From Leadbetterella sp035299025 (GTDB lineage Bacteria; Bacteroidota; Bacteroidia; Cytophagales; Spirosomataceae), in NCBI GenBank assembly GCA_035299025.1, contig DATGXK010000007.1:868001-932000 (forward strand): a stretch of DNA of 64,000 nucleotides, given 5' to 3'. Under the pieces are notes generated by a model. The model was not told where the DNA came from. It worked only from the letters and a program-made list of their open reading frames with translations, and did no database searches. Numbering within the stretch: the first letter of the stretch is position 1; each line of letters opens with the position of its first letter. Shown here in pieces: positions 35,804 through 45,395 of this stretch. The position numbers were made by a program, and so were the translations under genes.

Positions 35804-37052
35804 ATGGCAAGAAACAGATTTTGGATTAATTCCTATTCAATGGGATTTGAAAAAAGTTATTGAAATAAAGTCTAATGATAGAAGGGCAATAGCTATGGGT
35901 CCATTTGGATCGAATATCAAAGCTGAAAATTTCGTTGATAAAGGTGTTCCTGTAATTAGGGGGACAAATCTAAATTTTCCAAAATTTGTAGGAGGGAACT
36001 TTGTTTTCCTGACTGAAGAAAAAGCTGATGAATTGATTGGAAGTGTTTGTAAAGCAGGGGATTTAGTATTTACTCATAGAGGAACAATAGGACAAGTAGG
36101 TTTAATTCCATCAAATCATCATTCTAGATATGTTATTTCTCAATCGGGGATGAAACTTACGGTGGACTCAAATATTATCAACAATGAGTTCCTTTTTTAT
36201 TTTTTTAAATCAGAATTCGGTCAATATCAAATTCTCAAATACGAATCACAGGTTGGGGTTCCTTCTATTAGCAATCCATTGACCTCTTTAAAGGAAATGC
36301 AAGTTCCTGTTCCCCCTCTACTTGAACAAACCGCCATCGCCACCATCCTCAGCAGTTTAGACGACAAAATTGACCTGCTTCAACGCCAAAACGTCACCTT
36401 AGAAAAAATGGCTGAAACGCTGTTTAGGCAGTGGTTTGTGGAAGAGGTTAAGGAGGAGTGGGAAATCGATACTTTGGGAAAACTATTTGATATTGGCATT
36501 GGGAGAACACCACCAAGAAAGGAACATCAATGGTTTTCAGAAAATCCCTTGGATTTGAAGTGGGTTTCAATAAAAGATATGGGTAATAGCGGAGTTTACA
36601 TTAGCAATGTGTCCGAGTATTTAACAGAAGAAGCCGTTGTCAGATTTAATATTCCAATCATACCTACAAACACAGTAATGCTCAGTTTCAAAATGACAAT
36701 TGGACGTTTAGCAATTACAACAGAAAGTATGCTTTCAAATGAAGCTATCGCTCATTTTAAAGTGAAGAAGAATTCAAAATTGTATTCGGAATTTCTCTAT
36801 CTCTATTTGAAAACCTATCAATGGGAACAATTAGGAAGTACTTCGTCAATTGTGGAGGCAATAAATTCTCAAATGATAAAAGAGATGGAAATTATAATTC
36901 CAGAAGACGATTTACTTATCGGGTTTAAGGAAATTATTGAGCCTTATTTTCAAAAAATCAAATCAAACCAAACCCAAATCCGCACCCTCTCGGCCATGCG
37001 AGATATTTTGTTGCCGAAGTTGATGTCTGGGGAGGTAAGGGTGGAAATGTAG
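35796..37052 (+). CDS. hsdS: Type I restriction-modification specificity subunit
   Basis: The 418-aa HsdS has two target-recognition domains (about 1-170 and 216-380) separated by a conserved helical spacer (PPLLEQTAIATILSSLDDKI, LFRQWF) and closed by a second conserved helix (NQTQIRTLSAMRDILLPKLM). The two TRDs read the two halves of a bipartite site. Both halves are complete, so this is not a truncated half-subunit. It overlaps hsdM; the cargo genes follow. Confidence 0.96.
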   Translation: MGEWQETDFGLIPIQWDLKKVIEIKSNDRRAIAMGPFGSNIKAENFVDKGVPVIRGTNLNFPKFVGGNFVFLTEEKADELIGSVCKAGDLVFTHRGTIGQVGLIPSNHHSRYVISQSGMKLTVDSNIINNEFLFYFFKSEFGQYQILKYESQVGVPSISNPLTSLKEMQVPVPPLLEQTAIATILSSLDDKIDLLQRQNVTLEKMAETLFRQWFVEEVKEEWEIDTLGKLFDIGIGRTPPRKEHQWFSENPLDLKWVSIKDMGNSGVYISNVSEYLTEEAVVRFNIPIIPTNTVMLSFKMTIGRLAITTESMLSNEAIAHFKVKKNSKLYSEFLYLYLKTYQWEQLGSTSSIVEAINSQMIKEMEIIIPEDDLLIGFKEIIEPYFQKIKSNQTQIRTLSAMRDILLPKLMSGEVRVEM

Positions 37053-37072
37053 CAAAAAACTAAACAAGTGCC

Positions 37073-37858
37073 ATGAATGACAAAATATCACCTAAATATT
37101 TGATGAATTTAATATCATCGATAAAAACTAAAATAGAAACTTTATACACTAATGATGAGGATGTTAAGTTTTATTTAGTAAAATGGCATGAGGGTGATAA
37201 CAACAATTTTAACTCATGGCAAAATTTTTATTTTTCCTCTGAAAACAATGGCAACATAAATCTTAATAAAACCTTGAATTCAATGGAAGGTGAATTATTG
37301 TTAAAAATTGCAATTGATTTAGGGGTGGAAACACCTGACTATATACCGTCAATTCCAATTTTTAGAAATGAAATTAAGACAGAATTTAAAAATGCGAGTA
37401 CAGCTTTTGAAACCGCCTTTAGGTCAGTGAAAGAGGATCCTTCGACTTCTATAAGCTTGGCTAATTCTGCCCTTGAAAGTATTGTAAAAGAAATCCTGAA
37501 AGATGATAGGTTACTACAAGTATCAAATAACAATGATACACTTTACAAGCTTTCAATAGATTTATTGAAAAATTTAAAACTTATTTCCGACGAAAATATC
37601 CCCGAAGAGATCAAACATATAGGACGTTCACTTATTAACATTTGTCAAAATATTGAAAAGCTTAGAAGTGAAAAAACACTTAGCCATGGTAGAGTTAACG
37701 AAGATTATTTAATTACCGATTCCCTATTTACTTATTTTACTGTTAATAGTGTTGCCACTGTAGGTTTATTTTTGAATTCGTTTTACAAAGCCAAGTTTCC
37801 GAAAAAACTTGAAAAAGGAAACAATGATTTGGAGGGCGAAGATGATTTACCATTTTAA
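37073..37858 (+). CDS. Abortive-infection-type protein with C-terminal Abi_C domain
   Basis: In this 261-aa protein residues about 115-245 carry the Abi_C-type pattern: SISLANSALESIVKEILKD, DTLYKLSIDLLKNLKL, then EKLRSEKTLSHGR with the conserved Arg...HGR. The first 110 residues have no recognised domain. Related C-terminal domains occur in abortive-infection proteins such as AbiJ relatives and are proposed to be HEPN-like; the SEKTLSHG motif fits an R-x4-6-H RNase centre (inference). It begins 20 bases after hsdS, as part of the defence operon, and the code is visibly more AT-rich than hsdM. Confidence 0.72.
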   Translation: MNDKISPKYLMNLISSIKTKIETLYTNDEDVKFYLVKWHEGDNNNFNSWQNFYFSSENNGNINLNKTLNSMEGELLLKIAIDLGVETPDYIPSIPIFRNEIKTEFKNASTAFETAFRSVKEDPSTSISLANSALESIVKEILKDDRLLQVSNNNDTLYKLSIDLLKNLKLISDENIPEEIKHIGRSLINICQNIEKLRSEKTLSHGRVNEDYLITDSLFTYFTVNSVATVGLFLNSFYKAKFPKKLEKGNNDLEGEDDLPF

Positions 37859-37873
37859 GAAATACCAACAACA

Positions 37874-38857
37874 ATGATTGAAAAACAAACAAATCTATTT
37901 TGTGTTCGTGCTGAATTTGGATCACTAACAAATTTCTTTATACAGGGAGGTTATGTTGCCATTGGTTGGCTACCAAAAGATGACCTGACGAATATTATTA
38001 GTAGGGAAGAAATATACCCATTATACAAAGCTGAATACCCAAATGACACCAGCAATGTAGTTATTGGTCAGCAAGTCGGCCAAATTGCAAGATTTTTGTT
38101 AGAAATGCAGTCTGGAGATTATGTGATAACTCCTGCACAAGATACAGAGTTTATATATTATGGAATTGTGGAAGAAAATCCATATTACTATTCTGAAAGC
38201 AATGATGGTTGTCCATATTTGCACCGAAAAAGGGTAAAATGGAACAAAGAAGCAATACAAAGAAGCCAATTCTCGGTACCTTTTCAAAACACAATACGGT
38301 CCTCTTTGACAGTTTTTAAAATTAGTCATAAATCAAATTTCTTCTCGACTATTGGAAAACCTGAATTGGTACCAAAAAATGAAGTTAATGTTGAACACAG
38401 TTATTATACTACAATATTAAATCGAATTCTTGAACTTGACGATCGTGAATTTGAAATATTAATAACCCATATCCTTGATGCTCTTGGTTTTGAAGGGTCT
38501 GAACATAAAGGTAAAGTCGGAGACGGCGGAGTTGATGCTACTGGGGAGTTGAATATTTCAAATCTTGCCAAAATAAAGTTATTTGTTCAAGCTAAAAGAT
38601 ATAAACTTGATGCGAGAATAACTGCAAACGTAGTAAAAGCCTTAAGGTCAAACATTCCCTCGGGTGGCCAAGGTGCATTTATTACAACTGCTGATTATCA
38701 AAAAGCAGCAAAGGAGATTGCTGTTGAATCGGGTTTTCCGAGAATAGGCTTAATAAATGGGGAACAATTAGTTGATATTTTAGCTGAACATTGGAACGAT
38801 ATACCTTCTGAATTTCAAGAAAAATTGGGACTTAAGGTTGGTCTTGTTATAAACTAA
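37874..38857 (+). CDS. Mrr-type restriction endonuclease with N-terminal EVE/PUA-like domain
   Basis: The 327-aa protein's C-terminal Mrr_cat domain (about 190-310) has LDDREFEILITHILDALGFEG, Asp221 in GDGGVDATG and Gln239-x-Lys241 in VQAKRY, the QxK form of the PD-(D/E)xK site known from Mrr. The N-terminal 150 residues (FCVRAEFGSLTNFFIQGGYVAIGW, MQSGDYVITP, YYGIVEENPYY) resemble EVE/PUA-like modules that read modified bases. Together they suggest a modification-dependent nuclease, complementary to the type I system. It follows the Abi_C gene after 15 bases. Confidence 0.82.
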   Translation: MIEKQTNLFCVRAEFGSLTNFFIQGGYVAIGWLPKDDLTNIISREEIYPLYKAEYPNDTSNVVIGQQVGQIARFLLEMQSGDYVITPAQDTEFIYYGIVEENPYYYSESNDGCPYLHRKRVKWNKEAIQRSQFSVPFQNTIRSSLTVFKISHKSNFFSTIGKPELVPKNEVNVEHSYYTTILNRILELDDREFEILITHILDALGFEGSEHKGKVGDGGVDATGELNISNLAKIKLFVQAKRYKLDARITANVVKALRSNIPSGGQGAFITTADYQKAAKEIAVESGFPRIGLINGEQLVDILAEHWNDIPSEFQEKLGLKVGLVIN

Positions 38858-38961
38858 TGAATATTTTCTTAACGAAAACCACAAAGAACTTTATAAACCG
38901 ATATATACTTTTTGCCAAAGGTTATGATTAGCAAGGAATGATATTTAAATAAGAAAATGTT

Positions 38962-39483
38962 ATGAGAATATTGTATCAATTGTTTTTAGCTTTTAATTCA
39001 ACGTGGTTGATCATAGTTGTATTTCATGTAAAAGAGAAATATTATCTTAGGTTACTAGGTGAACCATTAATGTATTTGTCTTGGCTTATCTTTATTTTAA
39101 TTCCAATTATATTAACTCTTTTGAGTTTTCTAATTGCTCGCAAATTACCAAAGGACAACTTAAAAAGTGCCTCTGTAAAAGAAATCGAGCTGGCCAATAA
39201 TACCTTCTTACCAACTTACTTGGGCTATTTTTTTGTGTCATTAGGAATAGTTGATGTTCCTACCTTAATTGTTGTTTTTTTGATAATCTACATTTTTACT
39301 TTCTTATCTCAAACTCTTTATTTTAATCCAATTTTCTTGCTATTTGGATACCATTTTTATTTTATTAAAACATCAGCAAATGTTAAGATATTCTTGATTA
39401 CTAGAAAAAAACTAAAAACCCCAGGAGAGGATGATTTTGATACTTTGAGAAGAATTAACGATTACACATTTATTGAACTCTAA
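38962..39483 (+). CDS. Four-helix membrane protein, KwaA-like (candidate Kiwa component)
   Basis: The 173-aa protein has four hydrophobic segments (about 1-22, 33-62, 80-112, 116-134) and the sequence FNPIFLLFGYHFYFI followed by a polar C-terminal tail. Size, four helices and the following gene fit KwaA, the membrane sensor of the Kiwa anti-phage system. I rely on recalled family features rather than a search, so the assignment is tentative. The pair is very AT-rich compared with hsdM and hsdR, as expected for separately acquired genes. Confidence 0.5.
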   Translation: MRILYQLFLAFNSTWLIIVVFHVKEKYYLRLLGEPLMYLSWLIFILIPIILTLLSFLIARKLPKDNLKSASVKEIELANNTFLPTYLGYFFVSLGIVDVPTLIVVFLIIYIFTFLSQTLYFNPIFLLFGYHFYFIKTSANVKIFLITRKKLKTPGEDDFDTLRRINDYTFIEL

Positions 39484-39494
39484 AAAAATATAGT

Positions 39495-40307
39495 ATGAAC
39501 AACTACATCTATGGAAAGGTAAAGAGAAAACAAAAATTATTTAGAATAATCGAAACAGAAATCGAAATTTATGACACATCACAATTAAAAAATAGTAGTG
39601 TTGAATACAACCCAGCAACACTAATTGAAAATGAAGAGTTTTATAGAATTGATTATTTTTCACAAGAATCCTATTGTCCCGATTTTCTAAAACAAGATTT
39701 TGATTCTGTAAATTATAAGCAAATACAGAAGCCAGATTTGAAAAAATTATCATTCATTTGTACAATTCAAAACGAAATTTACTTTTTTCAATTAATCAAC
39801 TCGAACTATTATATAAGTAAAAAATGGTTTTCTATTGATGAATTAGAAATTGAGAATGATAAACCAATCATTACTATAAACCCCTTTGCAGATGCTATAT
39901 ATGATAATAAAAACGATATACTTTATTTCAAAAAATTGAATATTGTACAAAAAATTTTCAAAGGTATGGATCAACTATATAAAGAAGCAACTGATGAAGA
40001 AACCTCAGAGTTTTTAAAAAATGATTTTCTTGAGGTTAATGAGAGCTTTGATTCAACAAAAGTTAGTGTACCTAATAGAAAAAGAATAGCTTTGGTTAAT
40101 GAGACACTAAGCTTATTAACAGTAGAAGAAAAGCACGCAATTTATAATTATTCAAGTGGCTATGGAAGAGTAATTTTCAAAGATGGAAAATTCAAAATAG
40201 AAACTGATGACGATTTGAAATTTGTACTTTGGGGAATAGAACAAAGGTTTTACACCACTCCAATTGGAAATGAAAAGAGAGTTGCTAATTCAATTATGTC
40301 TTTATAA
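39495..40307 (+). CDS. KwaB-like protein (DUF4868-type, candidate Kiwa effector)
   Basis: The 270-aa cytoplasmic protein shows features of DUF4868: a beta-rich N-terminal half, a middle NPFADAIYDNKNDILYFKKL segment leading to a helix (IFKGMDQLYKEAT), and a C-terminal region RKRIALVNETLSLL ... DDLKFVLWGIEQRFYTTPIGNE. It starts 11 bases after the membrane-protein gene, in the KwaA-KwaB order. In Kiwa, KwaB acts once KwaA senses infection. It is somewhat shorter than typical KwaB (about 315 aa). If not Kiwa, it is an unnamed two-gene membrane/effector pair. Confidence 0.5.
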   Translation: MNNYIYGKVKRKQKLFRIIETEIEIYDTSQLKNSSVEYNPATLIENEEFYRIDYFSQESYCPDFLKQDFDSVNYKQIQKPDLKKLSFICTIQNEIYFFQLINSNYYISKKWFSIDELEIENDKPIITINPFADAIYDNKNDILYFKKLNIVQKIFKGMDQLYKEATDEETSEFLKNDFLEVNESFDSTKVSVPNRKRIALVNETLSLLTVEEKHAIYNYSSGYGRVIFKDGKFKIETDDDLKFVLWGIEQRFYTTPIGNEKRVANSIMSL

Positions 40308-40368
40308 TAATATCATTCAAATACAAAACCCTTATTTTTAGCCTATTTAAAGAAAATCTATTTTTATC

Positions 40369-40545
40369 ATGACCGAAAACCACATAGAACAGCTAGCTAT
40401 AGAAAACCTACAACAAGAAGGTTATCAATATTGTGATGGACCAACAATCTCTCCCGGTGGTGAATCGGCAGAGCGTGAAAGCTTTGAGCAGTTTTTGCTT
40501 CATGGTCGGAAAACTGAGCTTTGGCAAATATCAACTATCATTTGA
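40369..40545 (+). pseudogene. Relic of the 5' end of an older hsdR
   Basis: Starting at ATG 40369, the frame reads MTENHIEQLAIENLQQEGYQ and continues to ESAERESFEQFLLHGR. It matches residues 1-46 of the intact hsdR at 42141 with about 80% identity, then shifts to unrelated sequence and stops at 40545. It keeps its start codon and upstream sequence, so the old hsdR began here, directly after the Kiwa-like genes. The 362-bp gap between genes (40308-40669) otherwise holds only the promoter of the next gene. Confidence 0.9.
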
Positions 40546-40639
40546 AATAGACTTATTGGTAAAAATAAACGAGACTATAAATAAAATTTTTCTTATTTAT
40601 AACAAAATGTCAAAATAAGCTAAAGTATTTAAACTTATT

Positions 40640-40655
40640 TTTACATTTGTGTAAA
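40640..40655 (+). promoter_or_regulatory. -7 element TACATTTG inside inverted repeat TTTACA-TTTG-TGTAAA
   Basis: TACATTTG (40642-40649) matches TAnnTTTG and is embedded in a 6-bp inverted repeat, 20 bases before the ATPase start. The overlap would let a dimeric repressor block the promoter. It indicates that the ATPase has its own promoter after the relic. Confidence 0.5.
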
Positions 40656-40669
40656 TTTAAGTAAAAATC

Positions 40670-42118
40670 ATGGATTTTAATACAGTTATTCCTACAGCCA
40701 AACGTATAGAACGTTTACAATATGAAAATCCCTGGTGGAGTACAGGTCAAGTACAAAAAGTCTATCAGGAAATGTCAAAACGGCTTTATTTTGAAATATT
40801 CTTTCCTTATGTAAAAGACTTCAGTATTAAGCGTGCTGTAGTATTAATGGGGCCAAGAAGGGTAGGGAAAACCGTAATGATGATTCACTCCATACAAACA
40901 CTAATCGAAGAAAATATTGAGCCTAAGAAAATCTTTTTTGTAGGTATTGATAATCCGATATATATGCATCTAGGGCTAGAAGAAATATTACTAATGGCAA
41001 AGGATGCGGTTCATAATGAAAGCCTCAGTGGCTGTTATGTGTTTTTTGATGAAATCCAATATCTCAAAGACTGGGAACGACACCTCAAGGTATTGGTTGA
41101 TTCCTATCCAGAAACCAAATTCATTGTATCTGGATCGGCCGCAGCAGCTTTAAAGATACAAAGTACCGAAAGTGGTGCAGGTCGTTTTACGGATTTTATG
41201 TTGCCTCCATTAACCTTTCATGAGTTTATACACATGAAAAAAATGGATCACTTGATGGTCCTAAAAACCATTAGATACCAAGGAAAGGATATCCCTTTTT
41301 TTATAACTCACGATAACAAAACCCTCAATAGAGAATTTTTCAATTATCTAAATTTCGGCGGTTATCCTGAGGTTGTGCTTTCAGAAACCATTCAGAGTAA
41401 CATGGGTCGCTATATCAAAAGTGATATTGTTGATAAAGTACTTTTACGTGACCTTCCAAGCTTATATGGTATCAAGGACGTTCAGGAGCTAAACAGTTTT
41501 TTTAGTTATCTTGCTTACAACACAGGTAACGAGTTTTCATTCGAAAAAATAGGGAGAGAAAGTGGCATAAGTAAAGAAGTTATAAAGAAGTATCTGGAAT
41601 ATCTGGAGGCAGCTTTTTTAATTAAAGTGATTCATAAGATTGATGACAATGCGAAAAAGTTTCAAAGAGTTACAAACTTTAAGGTGTATTTGACTAACCC
41701 ATCTTTACGCACAGCAATGTTTTCACCTATAAGCGAAACCGATTTGGAATCAGGAAATATGATTGAAACAGCCATATTTTCTCAATGGATGCATAGAGAA
41801 AACCTTGACCTCAAATATGCAAGATGGAAAATGGGTAGGCAGGAAGGCGAGGTAGATATGGTTTTGATTGATAATAAACGTTTCAAACCTCATTGGTGTG
41901 TAGAAATTAAATGGACAAACCGTTTTTTTGAAAAACCAAAAGAATTAACTAGCTTGTTACATTTTTGCAAGGTCAATAAATTTGATGCAACATTGGTTAC
42001 CACTATCGATATGCAAGGAAATAAAGAAATGGATGGTCTTGACATAACTTTTGTACCTGCAGCTGTCTATTCCTACAATATAGGTGTAAAGACCCTTGAC
42101 ATTAAATCAGCATGGTAA
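40670..42118 (+). CDS. AAA ATPase with DUF4143-type C-terminal domain
   Basis: This 482-aa protein has an N-terminal AAA_14 P-loop domain with Walker A GPRRVGKT (Lys67) and Walker B VFFDE (Asp127, Glu128). A sensor follows in FIVSGSAAAAL, then helical linkers and a C-terminal DUF4143 region. The last part has EGEVDMVLI then CVEIKW, an Asp...ExK arrangement like PD-(D/E)xK nucleases. Such proteins are widespread near defence and toxin genes, but their role is unsettled. It lies just before intact hsdR (22 bp) and after the relic of an older hsdR, so it probably arrived with this hsdR allele. Confidence 0.85.
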   Translation: MDFNTVIPTAKRIERLQYENPWWSTGQVQKVYQEMSKRLYFEIFFPYVKDFSIKRAVVLMGPRRVGKTVMMIHSIQTLIEENIEPKKIFFVGIDNPIYMHLGLEEILLMAKDAVHNESLSGCYVFFDEIQYLKDWERHLKVLVDSYPETKFIVSGSAAAALKIQSTESGAGRFTDFMLPPLTFHEFIHMKKMDHLMVLKTIRYQGKDIPFFITHDNKTLNREFFNYLNFGGYPEVVLSETIQSNMGRYIKSDIVDKVLLRDLPSLYGIKDVQELNSFFSYLAYNTGNEFSFEKIGRESGISKEVIKKYLEYLEAAFLIKVIHKIDDNAKKFQRVTNFKVYLTNPSLRTAMFSPISETDLESGNMIETAIFSQWMHRENLDLKYARWKMGRQEGEVDMVLIDNKRFKPHWCVEIKWTNRFFEKPKELTSLLHFCKVNKFDATLVTTIDMQGNKEMDGLDITFVPAAVYSYNIGVKTLDIKSAW

Positions 42119-42140
42119 AAGCCCTAAAAAACTAAGTTTA

Positions 42141-45100
42141 ATGACCGAAAACCACATCGAACAGCTAGCTATAGAAAACCTTCAAAAAGAAGGTTATAAA
42201 TATTGCTATGGCCCAACCATTGCTCCTGATAGTGAATCGGCAGAGCGAGAAAGCTTTGAGCAAGTTTTGCTTTTGGGTAGGCTAAACAGTGCTTTGGTAA
42301 AAAACAATCCGCATTTAACTCATGCAGAGGTTCAAGAGGCATTGAAAGAAATTCAAAGGATAGCATCACCTGATTTATTGACCAATAACGAGCTTTTTCA
42401 TAAATACCTTACCGAAGGTATTCCAGTCACCAAAAGAATCGATAACAACGAGCGTGGCGATTTAGCTTGGATGATAGACTTCAAAAATCCAAATGCCAAT
42501 GACTTTTTAGTTGTCAATCAGTTTGTAATCAAAGAAAATGGCCAAATCAAAAGGCCAGATTTATTGATTTTTGTTAATGGTATACCGTTGGTGGTGATTG
42601 AGCTTAAAAAAGCCAATGACGAAACCACAAGCATTCGTTCGGCCTTTCAACAAATAGGCACTTACAAGGCTCAAATGCCTTCCCTGTTCACTTATAATGC
42701 ATTCAATATTATTTCCGATGGTCTAGAGGCAAAAGCAGGCACTATATCCTCTGATTTTAGTCGCTACTTGGCATGGAAGTCAATCGATGGCAAAATCGAT
42801 GCACATAAACACCAGAGCCAATTATTAACCTTAATAGGAGGGATGCTTAGCAAAACCACTTTGATAGACCTAATTAGGCATTTTGTGGTTTTTGAAAAAA
42901 CTAAAAAAGAAGATGACGGCATCACGAGTATTTTCACCATTAAAAAAATCGCAGCCTATCATCAATATTATGCCGTAAACCGGGCAGTAGAATCAACCAT
43001 TAGAGCAACAGGGTTTCAGTCAAGGAACAAGTTTGTGCTAAACGAAGATCCAGCTGTATATGGCTTCAGGGACGTAAAAACACAACCTGTGGGTGACCGA
43101 AAAGGTGGCGTAATTTGGCATACCCAAGGAAGTGGCAAATCGCTTTCAATGGTGTTTTATACTGGAAAGGTAGTGGTAACACTGGACAACCCAACGGTTT
43201 TAATCATAACTGACCGAAACGACCTAGACGACCAACTTTACGATACATTTGTTGGTGCCAAACAATTGCTAAGGCAGGAACCAGTACAGGCACTAGATAG
43301 AGACCATTTGAAAGAATTGCTCAAAGTGGCCTCAGGTGGGGTGGTATTTACGACTGTTCAAAAGTTCCAGCCGGAGACAGGCAATATCTATGAAACGTTA
43401 TCTGAAAGAGAGAACATCATCGTTATTGCCGACGAAGCCCACCGAACGCAATATGGTTTTAAGGCCAAAACAGTAGACGACAAAGACGAAAACAAAAATG
43501 TTATAGGCAAAAAGGTAGTCTATGGTTTTGCCAAATACATGCGTGATGCCTTGCCAAATGCTACTTATTTGGGTTTTACAGGCACTCCAATCGAAAATTC
43601 TGATGTAAATACTCCGGCAGTATTTGGAAACTATGTGGATGTTTATGACATAGCCCAAGCCGTTGCTGATGGTGCAACTGTTAGGATTTACTACGAAAGT
43701 CGCCTTGCAAAAATTAATCTGAGCGATGAAGGCAAAAAACTGGTAAATGAGCTAGAAAAGGAATTTACCGAGGATGAGCTTACCGTAAGTGACAAATCCA
43801 AAGCCAAATGGACACAATTGGAGGCCTTGGTTGGAAGTGATAATCGTACTAAAAACATTGCTAAAGATATCATATCGCATTTTGAGGCTCGTCAAAACGT
43901 GAGTCAAGGCAAAGGAATGATAGTCTCAATGAGTAGGAGAATAGCTGCAAATTTATATGCAGAAATCATTGCTTTGAGACCAGAATGGCACTCTGACGAC
44001 CTAATGAAAGGTAAAATCAAAGTGGTAATGACATCAGCGTCCTCTGATGGTGAGGTGATATCTAAACACCATACCACCAAAGACCAAAGAAGAAAACTGG
44101 CAGAGCGAATGAAAAACCCAGACGATGAGCTTGAATTAGTAATCGTAAGGGATATGTGGCTTACTGGATTTGATGCCCCAAGCATGCACACTTTGTATAT
44201 CGACAAACCTATGAAAGGCCATAATCTAATGCAGGCCATAGCAAGGGTAAACCGAGTTTACAAGGACAAAGAGGGTGGTTTAATAGTAGATTACCTTGGA
44301 ATAGCCTCAGACTTAAAAAATGCATTGTCGTTCTATTCCGATGCTGGAGGTAAAGGCGACCCAGCCCAAGCCCAAGAGCAGGCTGTTAAAATAATGCTCG
44401 AAAAGCTTGAAGTGGTTTCTAGAATGTTTCATGGCTATGCCTATGAAGAATATTTCTCTGCCAATACGGCCAAAAAGCTTTCAATTATACTAGAAGCCGA
44501 AGATTTGATACTTGGGCTAGAAGATGGCAAAAAACGCTTTGTACAAGAGGTTTCTGCTTTATCGAGAGCGTTGGCAATTGCAACGCCTCATGAACAAGCG
44601 ATGGACGCACAGGAAGAAATTGCTTTTTTCCAAGCCGTAAAAGCTAGATTGGTAAAATTTGAGCCAAGTGGAGCAGGAAGAAGTTCGGATGAGATCGAGT
44701 CAACCATAAAGCAAGTCATTGACAAAGCTCTAGTTTCTGAAAAAGTAATTGATGTTTTTGATGCGGCCGGTATCAAAAAGCCTAATATCTCTATTCTTTC
44801 TGAGGAATTCATGACTGAGCTGCGAGGCATGAAGCACAAAAACATAGCCTTAGAAGTACTAAAAAAGCTTTTGAACGACGAAATCAAGGTCAGGAGTAAA
44901 AGAAACGTGGTACAAGGCCAAAGCCTAATGGAAATGCTCGAAAACTCCATCAGGAAGTACCAAAACAAGATTTTGACCGCTGTTGAGGTAATTGACGAGC
45001 TTATCAGGCTAAGCAAGCACATCGTAACCCTCGATGATGAAGCCAAAGCAATGGGATTGACAAATTTCGAGTACGCCTTCTATTCAGCTGTCGCTTCCAA

Positions 45101-45341
45101 CGAAAGTGCCAGAGACTTAATGCAAAAAGACAAACTGAAAGAATTGGCAGTAGTACTGACGGAAACCATAAGGCAAAACGCATCAATAGACTGGACAATC
45201 AAAGAAAGCGTCAGAGCCTCATTAAAGGTCGCTGTAAAGCGATTACTAAGAAAATATGGCTATCCTCCAGATATGCAGCTTTTAGCCACTGAGACAGTCT
45301 TAAAACAAGCCGAAAGGATAGCTGATGAGTTGGTGGGGTAG
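42141..45341 (+). CDS. hsdR: Type I restriction endonuclease motor/nuclease subunit
   Basis: This is 1066 aa from ATG 42141; the longer frame from 42096 overlaps the ATPase and adds 15 unlikely residues, and the relic at 40369 begins at the same methionine. The N-terminal nuclease has Asp140 and Glu154-x-Lys156 (RPDLLIF, VIELKKA). The SF2 translocase has GSGKS (Lys333), DEAH (Asp431) and FTGTPIE. The C-terminal helical domain binds the HsdM/HsdS core. It cuts unmodified DNA after ATP-driven translocation. It is separated from hsdM/hsdS by six intervening genes rather than being contiguous. Confidence 0.96.
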   Translation: MTENHIEQLAIENLQKEGYKYCYGPTIAPDSESAERESFEQVLLLGRLNSALVKNNPHLTHAEVQEALKEIQRIASPDLLTNNELFHKYLTEGIPVTKRIDNNERGDLAWMIDFKNPNANDFLVVNQFVIKENGQIKRPDLLIFVNGIPLVVIELKKANDETTSIRSAFQQIGTYKAQMPSLFTYNAFNIISDGLEAKAGTISSDFSRYLAWKSIDGKIDAHKHQSQLLTLIGGMLSKTTLIDLIRHFVVFEKTKKEDDGITSIFTIKKIAAYHQYYAVNRAVESTIRATGFQSRNKFVLNEDPAVYGFRDVKTQPVGDRKGGVIWHTQGSGKSLSMVFYTGKVVVTLDNPTVLIITDRNDLDDQLYDTFVGAKQLLRQEPVQALDRDHLKELLKVASGGVVFTTVQKFQPETGNIYETLSERENIIVIADEAHRTQYGFKAKTVDDKDENKNVIGKKVVYGFAKYMRDALPNATYLGFTGTPIENSDVNTPAVFGNYVDVYDIAQAVADGATVRIYYESRLAKINLSDEGKKLVNELEKEFTEDELTVSDKSKAKWTQLEALVGSDNRTKNIAKDIISHFEARQNVSQGKGMIVSMSRRIAANLYAEIIALRPEWHSDDLMKGKIKVVMTSASSDGEVISKHHTTKDQRRKLAERMKNPDDELELVIVRDMWLTGFDAPSMHTLYIDKPMKGHNLMQAIARVNRVYKDKEGGLIVDYLGIASDLKNALSFYSDAGGKGDPAQAQEQAVKIMLEKLEVVSRMFHGYAYEEYFSANTAKKLSIILEAEDLILGLEDGKKRFVQEVSALSRALAIATPHEQAMDAQEEIAFFQAVKARLVKFEPSGAGRSSDEIESTIKQVIDKALVSEKVIDVFDAAGIKKPNISILSEEFMTELRGMKHKNIALEVLKKLLNDEIKVRSKRNVVQGQSLMEMLENSIRKYQNKILTAVEVIDELIRLSKHIVTLDDEAKAMGLTNFEYAFYSAVASNESARDLMQKDKLKELAVVLTETIRQNASIDWTIKESVRASLKVAVKRLLRKYGYPPDMQLLATETVLKQAERIADELVG

Positions 45342-45395
45342 GGAGGGTTTTAGTAAATTGATATTTTTAATAAACACAAACATTATTTTCTTAAA

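Noticed and set aside
42096..42140. Longer start of hsdR overlapping the ATPase gene
   Set aside because: The relic hsdR at 40369 starts at the methionine equivalent to 42141 with similar upstream spacing.
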